Shown: piece by piece, positions 11,288 to 23,851 of the stretch
How the letters are laid out: the number at the start of each line of letters is the position of its first letter
Position numbering within the stretch: position 1 is the stretch's first letter
Source: Zygaena filipendulae
Lineage: Eukaryota; Arthropoda; Insecta; Lepidoptera; Zygaenidae
Assembly: GCA_907165275.2 (NCBI GenBank)
Contig: OU015649.1
Span: forward strand, 9,826,001 to 9,890,000
Length of the DNA stretch: 64,000 nucleotides
Reading direction: 5' to 3'
The notes under the pieces: generated by a model
Told to the model about the DNA's origin: nothing
Databases searched by the model: none
Seen by the model: the letters and a program-made list of their open reading frames with translations, nothing else
Position numbers and translations under genes: made by a program

Positions 11288-11640
11288 TTAAGGCAATTTC
11301 ACCCGCGTTAATTTAGGAGTTCCCGCGGGAATTCTGAGATAAAAAGTACCCTGTCCTTTTCTGAACTCCTGACAACGTGTACGTAAAATTTCATCTTGAT
11401 CGGTGGAGCGGTTAAAGCGTGAATGCGCTGCAAACAAACAAACATACTTCCACATTAATAAAAGTAAGGATTTCAATCAATTTACATAAAAAATTGACTA
11501 ATTGAAACCTAAACCTTCCTCATAAATCACTCTATCTATTGGCGAAAACCGCATCTAAATCCGTTCAGTAGTTTTTGAGTTTATTGCGAACAGACAGATA
11601 GACGAGGCGGAGGACTCTGTTTTATAATATGTAAGAATTA
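11288..11640 (-). mobile_element. Helitron-type element, long form
   Basis: On the minus strand it has the same two-part layout as 10150-10522. The 3' hairpin region (ttcacccgcgttaa) lies at 11297, and the extra 5' segment (attggcgaaaaccgcat, then cagacagatagacg) at 11538-11600. The terminal CTAG is lost. Confidence 0.65.
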
Positions 11641-12489
11641 ACACATACAGAAAGAAGATCAAGTACCTATCAAGTATTTTATTAAACTAACTTTTAACAG
11701 CACTGGGTTGAGCATCCGTCAAATTGGAAATTATATTAATGGTAAAGTATCACGACATACCTAGTATTATATGAAGAAGAAAGAAAGAAGGGGCAAAAAG
11801 ATTAAAGTAGGTATATTTGTATGATAAAGTTAAATTAAAAAAAATGCTCATCCTTTACTATTCAACATAAAGCATAATAATAATCACTTTGAGATCTGTT
11901 ATTTATCTTTATACGAAGCAACTATCTACAGCGCATCTTAGCAAAGTAAATATTTGTGAAAGTTTTCTGGTGTTTTAAGCGTAAGGAGCATTGAGTTATA
12001 TGTCTTGCCCAATTTTTGGCATAGTATTATCATGGTAAAAGTAATCTTGTACCGTTGCGAATAGAGTTGCAAATGGTTGTGGCTACGTAGTATCGATTTT
12101 TACTAGCAGAAAGCGAACATTTCAACGGTTCGCACGCGAGGGATCATAACGCGCTTGGTGCTCTGCTCCGATATTAAACAAGATCACCCACGAAACCGCT
12201 ACCAGGCCTCCGAAACATTAAGTAAAATTATTTTGACCTCCAGTTCGGTTGATGTTAGTTATATGAATAAAAATCTACAAAATATAATTTGGAGTATTAA
12301 ATTAGCTGAATATATCTGTAAACAAAACATAACTACCCTTTAATAACTTAAGTGCCTAAGAGAGTAGATGATAGCACGTAAAAGATTTCTTTAATTTAGA
12401 TATGCCTTTCATATTGTAAGACACAATGTTATAAAAATTAAAAGTGTAGTTGAGTAAGATAAATAAAGGAGATAATCTAGTAACAGCGA
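11641..12489. other. No gene seen
   Basis: Mostly AT-rich. A moderately GC-rich patch around 12110-12240 was not recognised. Confidence 0.4.
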
Positions 12490-12650
12490 AGGGCGGCAGT
12501 GGCGCAGTGTGTAAGCGTGGTGGCGAGTACACTACAGTGTGGGGCGGGCGGCGCGGCGCGGCGAGGCGGTCGGTGGTGCGGCGTTGGGCGCGGGCGGGAG
12601 CGAGCGGGCGCACGGCCGCCCGGGCGACGCGACTTCATGCAATAAATTAA
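12490..12650. other. GC-rich island 4
   Basis: A CpG-dense stretch with gggcgggcggcgcggcgc, flanked sharply by AT-rich DNA. The same kind of word recurs at 60850 and 46370. Frames on both strands are open through base composition alone. Confidence 0.5.
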
Positions 12651-13619
12651 AAGCACCCGCGGGAACCCTTGCATATAAATTAAACAAACAAACGTGTATT
12701 TTAAACTATATTTAATATCAGATCTCGAAATTCCTAATTTAATAAAAAAAAAACTTTTGTAATATTAGTCTACAAAGAATGAAGAATATCTACCACTTAC
12801 AGTGCTTCGATATAGTACAGCCTACAATAAAGACTGCAAGATGATTATCATAAACTTAAGCGATTATAGGTAAGTTCGGTGGTTTTACAAGGGATAATTT
12901 TATTTTATCCTCTACATTATGATTGTAAATGCACTATTTTAAATGGACAAGATATTTAATAATTAATATGTCTTCATATTATTTAAAAAAACGTAAGTTC
13001 ATAATGTTTTTGGAGTTTACTCCTTAATAATCGATTTTGATATATAAACCCCGGGAATGAAAATTTATGGGGAGTAAAATCAAACATTATGCGTTATGGT
13101 CTCGCAGACCACGCCTTGTTTTTTCAGTGACTTATAACAAGTTGAATCTTTGTGAGTACTGAGTAGGTCCAGTTCGACCAGACGCCCAAGCTTTTCCTCT
13201 GTGAGAATACTCGAAACGGATAGTCAATAAGGTGCGCAGGTGAAAAATATGTCGATTTGGTGGGGTGTCGAAATTGTTTGACTAAAAGTAACATTTTTTA
13301 TTGAACACTACACAGATTTCTACATAGAGTTGCGGGTCTAGGATAGCCGATCCGAATAGTAAAAAAAAATCGTTAGCTAGAAATAATCAAGTGCGTCAGA
13401 TTAAGTAAGATATGGGTAATTTCATACATTTATGATTGGGATTTGTGTGAGTTATACAGTAAATAAAAAAAGGAAAACAAATGTTCATAATTTCACCTCG
13501 GCAAATTACAAGCGTTTGGAAACAAGTGAAAAGTATAAAATGCTCGATGAATGAATTCACCTGGCGCCTTCCTAAAAATAAGGTTTAGAAAGAAATCAGC
13601 TGCCGAGCCATTAACCTAA
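12651..13619. other. No gene seen
   Basis: Unrecognised AT-rich DNA. Confidence 0.45.
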
Positions 13620-13705
13620 TTCACGGACGCAAAGACAGGGCGGAGGACGCGGGTGGCGCGGCGCGACGGCTCGCGGGCGCGGGCTGCGGCTCAACGCTCG
13701 CTTTA
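13620..13705. other. GC-rich island 5
   Basis: A short CpG-dense patch (ggtggcgcggcgcgacgg and following) in AT-rich surroundings. Function unknown. Confidence 0.4.
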
Positions 13706-13879
13706 ATATTGCTTCACCGCCGGTAATACGAGTATGATGGAATAAGGCGTTGCCGGAGAAAACCAGCCAATCAAAGACCTTTTGCGTTTATGAAAATTAC
13801 AGTAAAAAACCTTGATGACCTCGAATTATCATGAAACATGAAAATATACTAAAGTTTTTGCATATTTATTAAAATCATT

Positions 13880-13935
13880 CATAATAATCATCATCATGTC
13901 AGCAGACGTGACGTTTATTGCTGGACATGGGCCTC
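13880..13935 (+). repeat. Fragment of a common lepidopteran interspersed repeat
   Basis: The words ttattgctggacatgggcct plus ccctt match, from memory, a retroposon-type repeat widespread in moths (consensus near ctgctgggcacgggcctccc). Only about 55 bases remain. Confidence 0.5.
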
Positions 13936-16146
13936 CCTTAAAATAATAACTTAAAGATTCTTAAAATAAAATTTACTTTAAAAGGAATCACACTTGGTCT
14001 ATTATTTGGTGGTAAAACTGTTTGTTAGTTTACCATGTTGCGTGATTTGTTCGAAAAGTTAATTGAGAAGACTCAATTAACCTTTCGGAAGAATCCGCCT
14101 CTACATGTCTAATTCTATAGTCGATATTCCAGGTGGTGCTACGTCGTCACTACCCACGAGTTAGTATGCAAGTTGATGAGACGACACACTCTGCACTCCG
14201 GCGGGGCTGAACGAAAATTTAATTATCGTTTCATTCCAACATTGCGCTGCTGCAGTTCAACACATTTTCAATTTACGAACAGACTCTAAGGACTGTAGCT
14301 AAATTTACATTCATTAATTCGTATTCTCACGCCGCGCCGTCTAATCTCGCGAGGATGCACGTACAGGACCGGAACATTCAATTGTTTCGAGATAATATTA
14401 TGGTATTTAAATACAATATAAATACACGGCATAATAATAATTTACGTATAGGTTTACAATAATATAGGTACTAGGTAGATAGGTTTATAGGATTATTGTA
14501 ATATAATTATATTTATAAAAATTGTAACCTACATTGAGGATATACAAATGAAAACATTGCATTGGCGTCATTCTATTTATTTATTTAGTTAGACCAGTAG
14601 CACAATATATAATTAAAATAATTTTCCCCTTTTCATGCTCTGAAAGTGCTTGTTTGTGCAGGATATAGGCTGCACAAAATCGAATTTTGTGCACGAGTGC
14701 ATTGACGTATCTACTCATAAATGTATTTATATTGAGGCAAAGAAAATGAGCCATACAGCCATACAGCAGCAACAAAATAAGAAGTTCATAGATAGAATTT
14801 GTTATTTTATAATATTATTTACTTTAATTTATTTGCCTTATGTGTTTTTTAAGACATAAATACCGTTAATATGCCGGGAAAAACAATTTCCTTTAGTGTT
14901 CAAAACTGTACTAATTTTACTTTAAATTTTAATTAAAGAAATGTTACGTTATACTATACTGTTTTATTTCCTCTCTATCGAAGTGAAAAGCAGAGTTTAT
15001 AACTCGTCGACAAAACCATTTTATCCTCAACGTTACTATCAACCCCTTCGTTTTGTGTACCTACTTTTTGTAAAATCTATTATTGTTTATTTATTACAAG
15101 CAATACAATAATGGCTGTTTGAAATTGTCTGCATTTACATAAAAACTAAGAGTAGGTAACACTGCCTACAATCAAACCAATTCTTAACAGTTTCTTGCTA
15201 ATAGTGAAATTTGTTTTTTAACTGGTCAAATGAAGACAAGAAATAATATTAAACATGTTTTTTTTTAAATATTTTTGGCTACAAAAAGAATCCACAGTAA
15301 AATATAAAAAAAAAACAAAATTTAACTTTCAGCGAACTTTTTATGAACATTAATTTTGTACATTTCAATGACCTAGATTGTGGTATATATTTTTTTATAT
15401 CCATAAAACACCAGATAAGTTCGATGAACAGAATTTTTAGATGAGTACCATAAATACTATGAGTTGTGAATATACCTAGCATGTGTCAATTGATCTGCTA
15501 ATGGCATATGCATGAGGAATGTTCAGAGGTTGAGACCGCGACGGTAGCGGTACACAGACCGGCTCTAATGGAATTCGCTTGTATGTAAACAAGCCACGGA
15601 ACGCCCTCGCCCTACCTGAACTTACCCAGCCTTTAACTGCCGACAACTGACGCCTGGCGGCCCGCATGTGCGACTCACTCACGTCTCATACAGTATCCAC
15701 CATTCTATTTTCAGCGATCGACGCGATCTACATTACGCCTATTGAAATTCATTATTCAATATTCATATACCTACACCCATTGGCAATTGATAACCACAGA
15801 AAAAAGATATCATGTTATGTCCTGTCTGATCCATCAACGCAATCCTGGTTTAGTAATTAAATACTTTATTATAGATTTTATAATATATAAAAGGGTTTTT
15901 GAAAATTGGCAAAGGCGTGGCGTGAAACTTTGCATTGAAAGAAATACAGTAAAATCGATATCGATTTGGGCACTTCTTTTAAATAAACAAAAACGTGTTT
16001 CAGGGTTTTGGCAATTAAAATCTTACAGTGAAAATGGTAAAACTCAGGGAACTGTAACACATACACGCACATAAATTCTCAATAGAAACTGTATTCACTA
16101 AATAAACGGTTAAAAATCTCACTCACACACAGTCAAAGTCGACTTA
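13936..16146. other. No gene seen; one small palindrome
   Basis: Over 2 kb of unique-looking AT-rich DNA with short uninformative ORFs. A perfect palindrome at 14671-14693 has arms TGCACAAAAT and ATTTTGTGCA around CGA. The overlapping frames at 15476-15682 and 15742-16074 show no domain. Confidence 0.4.
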
Positions 16147-16265
16147 TCTATACTAATATAATATTACAAAGAGGAAAGATTTGATTTTTTGTTTATTTGT
16201 TACGATTTAACTCAAAAACTACTGGACCGATTTCAAAAATTCTTCCACTATTAGAAAGCTACATT
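16147..16265 (+). mobile_element. Helitron-type copy, 5' part only
   Basis: It begins tctatactaatataatat and runs through actactggaccgatttcaaa to gaaagctacattattcct, then loses similarity. The GC-rich 3' terminus is absent. Confidence 0.65.
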
Positions 16266-16360
16266 ATTCCTGGGTAACATAAACTATATTTATTTATGTA
16301 AATGTCAATGTATGTGCTGCATGAGTATAGGTATTTGGTATGTAGTGATTTTATGTTTAA

Positions 16361-16577
16361 CCGCCGCATTCAGAGTCGACTTTAATGATTACTTAGTTAA
16401 GTATAGATTTTTAAAACAAAACTGCCGCAATCAGACATGTTTACAAATTGGCATTTAAATAATTAATTTACATCTCATTAAATGCCAATTGACATTAATT
16501 TACCGCACGTCTCTGATTGCGGCAGTTTGTTTTAAAAATCTATACTTAAATAATTAATCATTAAAGTCGACTCGTTT
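16361..16577. mobile_element. 'gcactcagagt' palindromic MITE
   Basis: The left part (ccgccgcattcagagtcga, then aatgattacttagttaag) is mirrored at the right (aataattaatcattaaag, tcgactcg). Inner inverted words, aactgccgcaatcagac and ctctgattgcggcagttt, are nested between them. The result is a double fold-back structure with no ORF. Other copies: 1768-1878, 45919-46101 and 57460-57546. Confidence 0.65.
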
Positions 16578-16610
16578 AAGTATCGGCATAGACATTATAT
16601 ATTCATTCAC

Positions 16611-16631
16611 CATATATATATATATATATAT
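16611..16631. repeat. (AT)n microsatellite
   Basis: About ten AT dinucleotides in a row directly after the sequence ttcattcacc. Confidence 0.85.
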
Positions 16632-16734
16632 GTGTATAAATATATACCTATTATTTAAATATCATAAGTATTCAAAGGTATCATAAGTATTTTTATAAAG
16701 TTTAAAATACAGTCATTTTGATAGTTCCGATAAT

Positions 16735-17000
16735 TTCGCAGGCGGAATACTGGGGCTCCACTGAAAACCAGCGCTGTGGCTACTACGGTCGCAGCACATG
16801 CTGAGTGGAGTCCCTTTTAGCAAGGCACTGCACCATATTATATTATTGTTATTATTAACCTACTTCCAAAAAGGAGAAGGTTCTATGTTCGATTGTATGT
16901 ATGTTTTTTTTTACCTTTGTATTGTAAAATGTTTGTTGCGTGGTGTATGTGTTTGTTCTTGCTGAATAAAGTTTATCTTATCTTATCTTATCTTATCTCT
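16735..17000 (+). repeat. Retroposon-like 3' tails around a fold-back element fragment
   Basis: 16740-16840 (gaaaaccagcgctgtggc, then ggcactgcaccatatt) looks like a retroposon 3' region. At 16857-16915 lies a 5' fragment of the 'accgacttcc' element (acctacttccaaaaaggaga). Then tgctgaataaagtttatc leads into (TTATC)n to about 16998. The aataaag-plus-pentamer ending is typical of a lepidopteran non-LTR retrotransposon or SINE tail, but no ORF remains to name it. Confidence 0.5.
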
Positions 17001-17039
17001 ATGTCTTTCTTTGCACCCCTGACGGCGATTAGCTGTTCA

Positions 17040-17205
17040 TCGCATAAATTCTGGAGTTCCCGCGGGAACTCCGGGATAAAAACTATCCTATCTTTTGAGT
17101 TAGAGCATATTATAAATGATTACAAAATTTTATCAAAATCCGTTCATTAGTTTCGGAGTCCATCGCGGACAAACAACGTGACACGTGATTTATATATATT
17201 AGATT
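17040..17205 (-). mobile_element. Helitron-type copy, 3' end degraded
   Basis: ggagttcccgcgggaactcc at 17052 and tttatcaaaatccgttcatt at 17129 are the family words on the minus strand. The ending tccatcgcggacaaacaacg is shared with the plus-strand copy at 31891-32038. Confidence 0.6.
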
Positions 17206-17224
17206 ATATTGAACGCTTTGCCCA

Positions 17225-17385
17225 ACCACCGTTTCTGTGTATTTTTGTTTGTCCTTTCGCATAATTGGCTGATTGGAAGAGATCGCAACTATGCGATAAG
17301 ACCGCCATTTGCTTTCTCATTTTCTCTAGGTACTGTTATATTGTTATTTTATGTGCAATAAAGGATTAAATAAATAGATATGCCC
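17225..17385 (+). repeat. Non-LTR retrotransposon 3' tail
   Basis: atgcgataagaccgccattt at 17292, followed by ttttatgtgcaataaagga and ttaaataaataga, is a 3' end I know from lepidopteran LINE copies. A second copy is at 43163-43262. Only the untranslated tail remains. Confidence 0.5.
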
Positions 17386-17402
17386 ATATTATGTAATAAG
17401 TA

Positions 17403-17455
17403 CTAGTTGTTCCCCGCGGTATCACCCGCGTTAATTTTAAGAATTCCCGCGATAC
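17403..17455 (-). mobile_element. Helitron-type copy, 3' terminus only
   Basis: CTAG at 17403, then gttgttccccgcggtatcac and ccgcgttaattttaagaatt. It is truncated after about 50 bases. Confidence 0.6.
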
Positions 17456-17640
17456 ATATACAAGAATCACTCGTTTAAACGTATTAGATTTAATTAATAT
17501 ATTTTTAATACAATCCTTTATAATAGTAACCATGACGACTCGATGGGTAAACGTATAGCTAAAGTCAAAAAAATTGAAGGTTAACATTGATATATTGAAT
17601 ATCCATTTTTTTTTACATCATTGGTGTTAGAATTAAAAAA

Positions 17641-18875
17641 ATTTTAACAAAAAAATTAAAACCGACTTCCAAAAACACAAAACTGAAAAGCTAAAAATAA
17701 AAAACTAAAAATAACAAAATACCGATTTAATCCAAAAGACAAAAACACACGTAATATTATTATTGGTTTGTGCTACCACTGATCGGTTTGGATTCGGTGA
17801 CAAGCCCGCTGGTGTCTGCCCACTTGGGTTGTTCTGCTCGCGAAGAGCTGGTGGCGGGAGTCGACTTAGCCCATCTTCCCCCTCCATATTTGGCTTGTCA
17901 CCGACTTCATACCGATCAGTGGTAGCACAAACCAATAATAATATTACGTGTGTTTTTGTCTTTTGGATTAAATCGGTATTTTGTTATTTTTAGTTTTTTA
18001 TTTTTAGCTTTTCAGTTTTGTGTTTTTGGAAGTCGGTTTTAATTTTTTTGTTAAAATTTTGTTTATTTCTCGCTTTTAAGTGACTTAGTTTGTAATTTCT
18101 CTAAGTTACAATAGCCTAATGTCAACTGCTCATCACCTTTTACAAAATATTGCTTTTCCCGACGCAGGGACGTTAATTGTTGAGGAGTTCTCCTAGTACA
18201 TCACCATCAGTTCCACTTCACCATATACATTGTGACGGGCATAAATTGTTTAGAAACCATATTAAAGTTAACGATTCGGAACCCGTGAAATACCCATTAT
18301 TGAGTAGTTCCGATGACCATCTGTGGTCTTCATCATCAGTTCCACTTCTTCAAATTTTGCTTTCCGAAAGCAAAGAAACGATTTACTATAAAAAATACAA
18401 AAATCGCTATAGGTGTAACCCATAATTTTTGAAGAGTTCCCTCGATTACTCCAAGATCCCATCATCAGATCTCTACTTGGTGACACTGGAATCAATTTAG
18501 GAGTATCCCCTTTCAAACAAAATAACAATTTTCGAAATCGCTTCAATCGGAACCCGTGAAATACGTATTATTTTTGAGTTGTTCTGATGACCACCTGTGG
18601 TCTTCATCATCAGTTCCACTTCTTCAAATTTTGCTTTCCGAAAGCAAATAAAGGATTTACTATCAAAAATACCCAAATCGCTATAGGTGTGCCTATAATT
18701 TTTGAAGAGTTCCCTCGATTTCTCCAAGATCCCATCATCAGATCCCGACTTGATGGCAATGGGACCTAATTGGGAGTATACCCTTTCAAACGTAATCGGT
18801 GAACATACATAAAAAAAAAAAAACATACATACAATCGAACATAGAACCTCCTCCTTGTTGGAAGTCGGTTAAAAA
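17641..18875 (-). mobile_element. Fold-back element, copy B (two internal units)
   Basis: On the minus strand this has the layout of copy A. The palindrome is the best preserved of the family. The left arm is 17641-17806 and the right arm 17892-18056, each about 165 bases, around an 85-base spacer. The symmetry is good enough that both strands encode a peptide starting MVCATTDR and ending RSVVAQTN plus the same 18 residues. Two tandem units with a 274-base period (words at 18311 and 18585) follow, then the end acctcctccttgttggaag plus tcggtt. Confidence 0.8.
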
Positions 18876-18981
18876 TACTTTGAATGAGATATGTCGGTTA
18901 GTCTTTGAAATATAGAATATTTAAAAAAAAGGAAAACAAACATTATTACTAACTTTGAATATTAAATTATTATTATTAGTG

Positions 18982-19050
18982 GAGTTCCTTTCCCACTACG
19001 AAACCTTACACTGTGTTTGGTCCGACAAGCACTTGGCCGGTTTTTTTTTG
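18982..19050 (-). repeat. Fragment of the 'ccggccaagtg' lepidopteran repeat
   Basis: On the minus strand, aaccggccaagtgcttgtcg followed by gaccaaacac matches a repeat I know as very common in moths and butterflies. About 70 bases remain. Confidence 0.5.
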
Positions 19051-19239
19051 CATAGAGTCACCAGACTAAATAATCTACAGTAAAAACCAAAAGCATATAA
19101 CAAATTAACAATATAACATTGTTTGAGATAATATGTAGTTGGGCCTATACCAGATTGAATAGCTCAGAATTCCTTATACAAGCGTTTTGCTGTAATATCG
19201 GAAAAGAGATCAGAAGTTAATCTATCGGCAACATTCCTC
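19051..19239. other. No feature seen
   Basis: AT-rich spacer. Confidence 0.4.
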
Positions 19240-19342
19240 GCATTTTGCCGGAAGGCACCACCACGCCGCACCGCGTAGCCTTTGCGCGCCTGGGCTACGA
19301 GCGCTACGAGGGCTACGGCCCTCGCACACGCTACTAACCCCC
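19240..19342 (+). other. GC-rich patch with an open frame
   Basis: The plus-strand frame ending at TAA near 19336 reads LPEGTTTPHRVAFARLGYER followed by YEGYGPRTRY. It looks protein-like but is open for only about 38 codons, and the other frame is open too. The repeated gctacg words resemble the palindrome at 30977-31012, so this may be repeat DNA and not an exon. Confidence 0.25.
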
Positions 19343-20477
19343 CTGCATATTAGACAAACTGATAGATCTTTTTCTTTACATTATATTATACACTAAAACC
19401 ACTATATGAACCCACGGTGTTTAACGTACATAGTTTATTAAATTATAATATGATACAATACAAAAGTATTTGATAAAAATCTAAATAAAAGTACGTATGT
19501 AAGTACGTACCTATTTATTTCGTGTAATATATTTTGTAAGTAGAAAAATATAGTCGTTTCAGAGATCGGGCCGCGGGCGGAGAGGTGGAGGTTTCCAACC
19601 GGGAATAGATTCCTAAGTCACATTTATGGCTAATATATTCATGAAAGTTTCACAAAAATATTTCAGAGCACACCCATGTCTGGCCTTTGAGAGCGAGATA
19701 GAAAAATACACGCACGCACATCAAGTCGTGATTGCGATACGCCTGCTTACTGTCAATGATGACAGTGTTTAGGCTACGAAAAACTTTTTTTGTAAGGCAG
19801 TTATGAGTTACAAATTTTCACAAAGTATTTAGTTCGACAATCCTACTAACATTACAAATAAAATATGAAAGTTTTTGAAGATTTTTGGATGTGTAATTGT
19901 TGTGCCGGGCTAAACTAGACGCCCGCCCTGACGACGACACCACGACGAAATCTATCCTGTAGTTTTTACGTGATGCGCAATCCATCAAACCGACAAACAG
20001 ACAGACAAATTTCTTCGCAAATATGATCGAATCTGATTCTATTGTTTTTTGTTTCATAAATCCATTGAACCGTTTAGATACATTATTTCACACGAACCTT
20101 ACCTAAAAGGAAAGTACCCTAAATATTGATGGTATAAAAATTTTACTTAAAAGAAGCATTTTCCTTTTTTTAATCTACATTACAGATTTTTGAAAAGCCG
20201 GTATTGGAACCGACTGAAATCCTCAGAAATAACACCCTACACTTTTATGGCACCAATCGATAGGGTCCATCGTAACCATCAAACTCCTACAATAAAAATT
20301 CCATTTTACGTATACATAAGTAATAAGGAAAACCATGAAATCCTACTAGCTGTTTTTCGCAGCACCACTAGTCTGAGTTTCAATATTCCTTCGAGAATTC
20401 GTGAACATCCAAATTTTTTATTTTTATATCTACAATATTAGCTAATAGCTAATATAATATAATATTAATTAATAGCT
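19343..20477. other. No gene seen
   Basis: AT-rich DNA with unrecognised short frames. Confidence 0.45.
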
Positions 20478-20535
20478 ATTCCTGCGGTTTCCACGTTAAA
20501 TTGAGAGTCCCCACGAGAATTCCGTAAAATCATTT
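20478..20535 (-). mobile_element. Helitron-type copy, 3' remnant
   Basis: ctgcggtttccacgttaaat and agtccccacgagaattccg resemble the hairpin region on the minus strand but are diverged. Confidence 0.4.
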
Positions 20536-20613
20536 CTTAGTTGACGTCTACGTAGCGGAATCTATAGTTTGTATACATATATCTAACTGCTAAACTTCAG
20601 CTTCATAGGTCAA

Positions 20614-20900
20614 CTAGCTGTTCTCTGCGTGATTTCAGAGTTTCTGCGGGACTTCCGGGATAAAAAGTACCATGTGACCTTTTCTGTATCCCTGAGAACG
20701 TGTATGCAAAATTTCCTGATGATCGGTTGATTCGTTAATGCGTGACAAAGTAACAAATTACTTTTCCGGCATTTGCAACAATTATTATCATTATATTGCA
20801 AACAAGTTACACAAAACCTTGACGAATATTATACTTAAATCTTCCTTATGGATCACTCTATTGGTGAAAACCGCATGAAAAACCGTTCAATATTTACCTT
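20614..20900 (-). mobile_element. Helitron-type element, long form
   Basis: CTAG at 20614-20617 is intact, followed by ctgttctctgcgtgatttca. The family words for the 3' half (gaacgtgtatgcaaaatttc, tgatgatcggttgattcg) and the extra 5' segment (cttccttatggatcactcta, tggtgaaaaccgcatg) follow in order. Confidence 0.7.
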
Positions 20901-20984
20901 TCGTTATTATATTTATATAATTTTAGTAGATATAGTACGAGTACGTAAGAGAACGGCGACACTAGCAAATAAAATTTTTGCAAA

Positions 20985-21260
20985 ACATTTCAGAGGTACA
21001 TAGTGAACGAAATAAAACAGCAAGTGAATAAAGTGCATGTCACGGACACGCAGCGGGCGGCGCACGCGACGCGCCGCACCGCGCAATTTCCGCTTCGCTA
21101 TCAGATTCTACATTCGGGCCAACGCTACCGGCTCCACCACCACCACCACAACACTGACCCGCCGCGACCCGTTAGCCGCCACACACCGCCCCGCTTTGAT
21201 ATCAGATACACCGACTCGACGCGACCCGCCACAACGTCATCGCCGCGCCGCACTTCGTAA
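20985..21260 (+). other. GC-rich island 6
   Basis: A CpG-rich stretch (about 21048-21250) containing caccaccaccaccac, with open frames in two phases. The preceding aaaacatttcag at 20981-20992 resembles a splice acceptor, and tataagtgaactagacc follows. It could be a 5' exon, but no protein family is recognisable and two frames are equally open. Confidence 0.3.
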
Positions 21261-23274
21261 ACTCTATAAGTGAACTAGACCGAATAAGCGCATTATTCTG
21301 ATAAATAAAACGAAAAACTTTTGCAACACGCCTATTTCCGAACACCAGAAAATATTTTGAATTCAGCAGCATAATAAGATATTATCGGGACACGACAATC
21401 GCGCAAGGAGGCAATAAATGCTAATGTCCTACTACGCTAAGCTCGGTGGAGGCTTTACTTATCTGGGAGCGCCCCTTTCTTGGCTAGCTCAAAATGGATT
21501 TAATAATTATGGGGCACAGAAGCGGAGTGTGTGGAGCCTCGGTGGAAGAATGGAGTGGGGAGCTGGGGCAGGGTGTGATTAAATCGAAAGCGTTTCGGCA
21601 TGTCAGAGGAAGTGGGTCAAGCGGCGCCGCCTAAGCTATTTATTGCGTTTTCTTCGAAACTGCAATAGTAAGCCAATACTATTCAGTGGAATGCTTTTAG
21701 CTATTTGTGAGGAATAATTTTCGTCGTAGGTATAGACACTAAGTATCTTATTGATTTCTTTTCCAATCAAACAGTTTCGAAAGATATGGATCAAAAAGAC
21801 AACAATCACAAATGCTGAAATACAAAAGAGCGATATTGAGCCGTGTTCGAAAATAACTTTTGTTTCATAGCTAAGCGCCCGCGTCGTACACGTATATAGT
21901 TGCTAGTCGGGTAGTCTTAAAGAGGACGCACTGCCATTACTGCCATAAGTACCTTTAAAGGAACCGAGCTCTCGAGCACGGTGCCTCGCTTTGCACCCTG
22001 TGTTGTCGGGCATCGTCGCAACGAGACGACGTGTTATTCGCTGTGCTAATTCGACACTTCATATGATTAAAATTACTCCGATAATATTATTTAACACCAC
22101 TAACGCCAGCCGAGTATTGGAGAATTTTCCCAAGTGCCAATCTCTACGAAAAAGCGTTCGTTGATTTAATGTATTTGCCATTATTTGCCTACTGTGAATT
22201 TCACTCGGAAAGAGAAATATCAGAAAAAAGATTTACTTTTCATGTATTATTCATTCACTTCTTCGATCTAATTTCAATGTATATGTTTATGGAAGACGGT
22301 TGATATGTGTCATAAAAACCACACACATAGATTCACGCCTGTTCTTCCAGGTAGTATAATACTAGTCAATTTCGATATGGTTAAAGAATTTTTATAATCA
22401 GTTCCGAAGTTCCAGAAATTACCCTTTAAATCAAAAGAAACTTACAAACTTTGCTTCCTTATAATAATAATATTAGTATCAGTATAATATTATGTAGAGG
22501 TATAGACAAAATATGTAGTAATTTATTAGTTCCATTATAAAATATTAAGTTTCACTCAATTATGTAACTTGGCATGCGCTATAGAGAGGTAACTCGTGTG
22601 TACTTATATTGTGCTCCAGTTCCGGTTATGTTGCTGTACTGCTCTTTGGCAAGATTAGTGCACAATGCACGACGGCCAGTGTATCCGACGATATTGATTT
22701 TGGAAAATGGCCAAAAAAGTCGTAGAGCAGACACGCGTCAACTTCCGCACTGCCCCGATCCCTACTTCAACCCTTTTACGAATATCAAATTCTGTTTTGC
22801 CACTTTGCAAGTCTACGTTTTCTTAGAAAAAATATGATCCGTTTCGTGAGGTCTTTGCATTATTCACTGTTTACGGCGGTACGGCCCGTTGCCACCGCCA
22901 CACGCATAAATAAAGCTTGTTCATACATGTGAATGAATTACTATTGCTTTTAATATTATTTTTGATTAACAGAATGCTATCTGCAATTTCACTCATAAAT
23001 TTTTTTTAGAAGATATTTGAACAACTTGATAACAATTTCGATCAACAAGGATTCCATGGCAGTAAAAAAAATTTGGGGTGTATGAGATGTAAGTAGGGGT
23101 CTACAACAGTGAAATCTATTTAGGCATGTCACGTCTAAAGTGTATAATATTATGTATGTATAATTGTATAAGTATATGAGATCCATACCAATATCAAAAA
23201 TACGTAAGTGACTCTGTCTGTCTGTTACTTATTCAAGTCAAGCTATAGTAAAATTAAGCATACGCACGTTGTCA
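21261..23274. other. No gene seen
   Basis: 2 kb of mixed composition. The frame at 22574-22837 lacks any domain. A moderately GC-rich patch at 21880-22040 was not recognised. Confidence 0.4.
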
Positions 23275-23369
23275 GAGCCCAGAGGTACAGAGAAGGACAT
23301 AGGGTACTTACTCTTATTCCGAAATTTCCGCGGAAATTCGAAATTTAACGCGAGTGAAACCGCAGCTAA
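23275..23369 (+). mobile_element. Helitron-type copy, 3' half
   Basis: gaggtacagagaaggacata, a degenerate GC centre, then cgcgagtgaaaccgcag and a CTAA end (23366-23369). Confidence 0.6.
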
Positions 23370-23851
23370 GCTAGCAGATAAGCTAGTTTTCTTTAAGTCA
23401 CTATTTGGCATGTGCTGCGAAAACAATTCTTGCACTCGAATTAAAAAAAAATCTTACACTGATAGGAATCTTTGAGACTTACAGAAAATTCCTATCAGTA
23501 CTTACTTTTTTAGATTCCCCGGGAGCCCCGAAATGCGAATAAAACGCCAGTGACAACGTGGAGGAATAGTTAGTAATATTCTTGGATATAAAGAAAATTA
23601 TATAATGGTAAGAAGTAATAAAAATTTAACATAATCGAACTAACTAACTCGGGGCCCTTTTCCTGCCAAAGGGTTGTTTCGAGCATTTCTACAAAAAACA
23701 GAGCATTTTGCTTGATTACGGACAATAGAAAAGCGAGGCTCTTCCCTAAAGGTGTAATATATAGGCATCGTCTTTTATATTGATAAAATTATTTGTACTA
23801 ATTTTTTCTATGTTTAAGTCGCCGGATAATCGTAAGAATCGTTAATTTACA
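23370..23851. other. No gene; one Helitron-type trace
   Basis: 23505-23545 (ttccccgggagccccgaaat) is a probable remnant of the same family. Nothing else was recognised. Confidence 0.4.

Noticed and set aside
17705..17993. Two opposite-strand frames with the same peptide ending, as a possible duplicated gene
   Set aside because: The identity follows from the palindrome of fold-back copy B, not from coding duplication.
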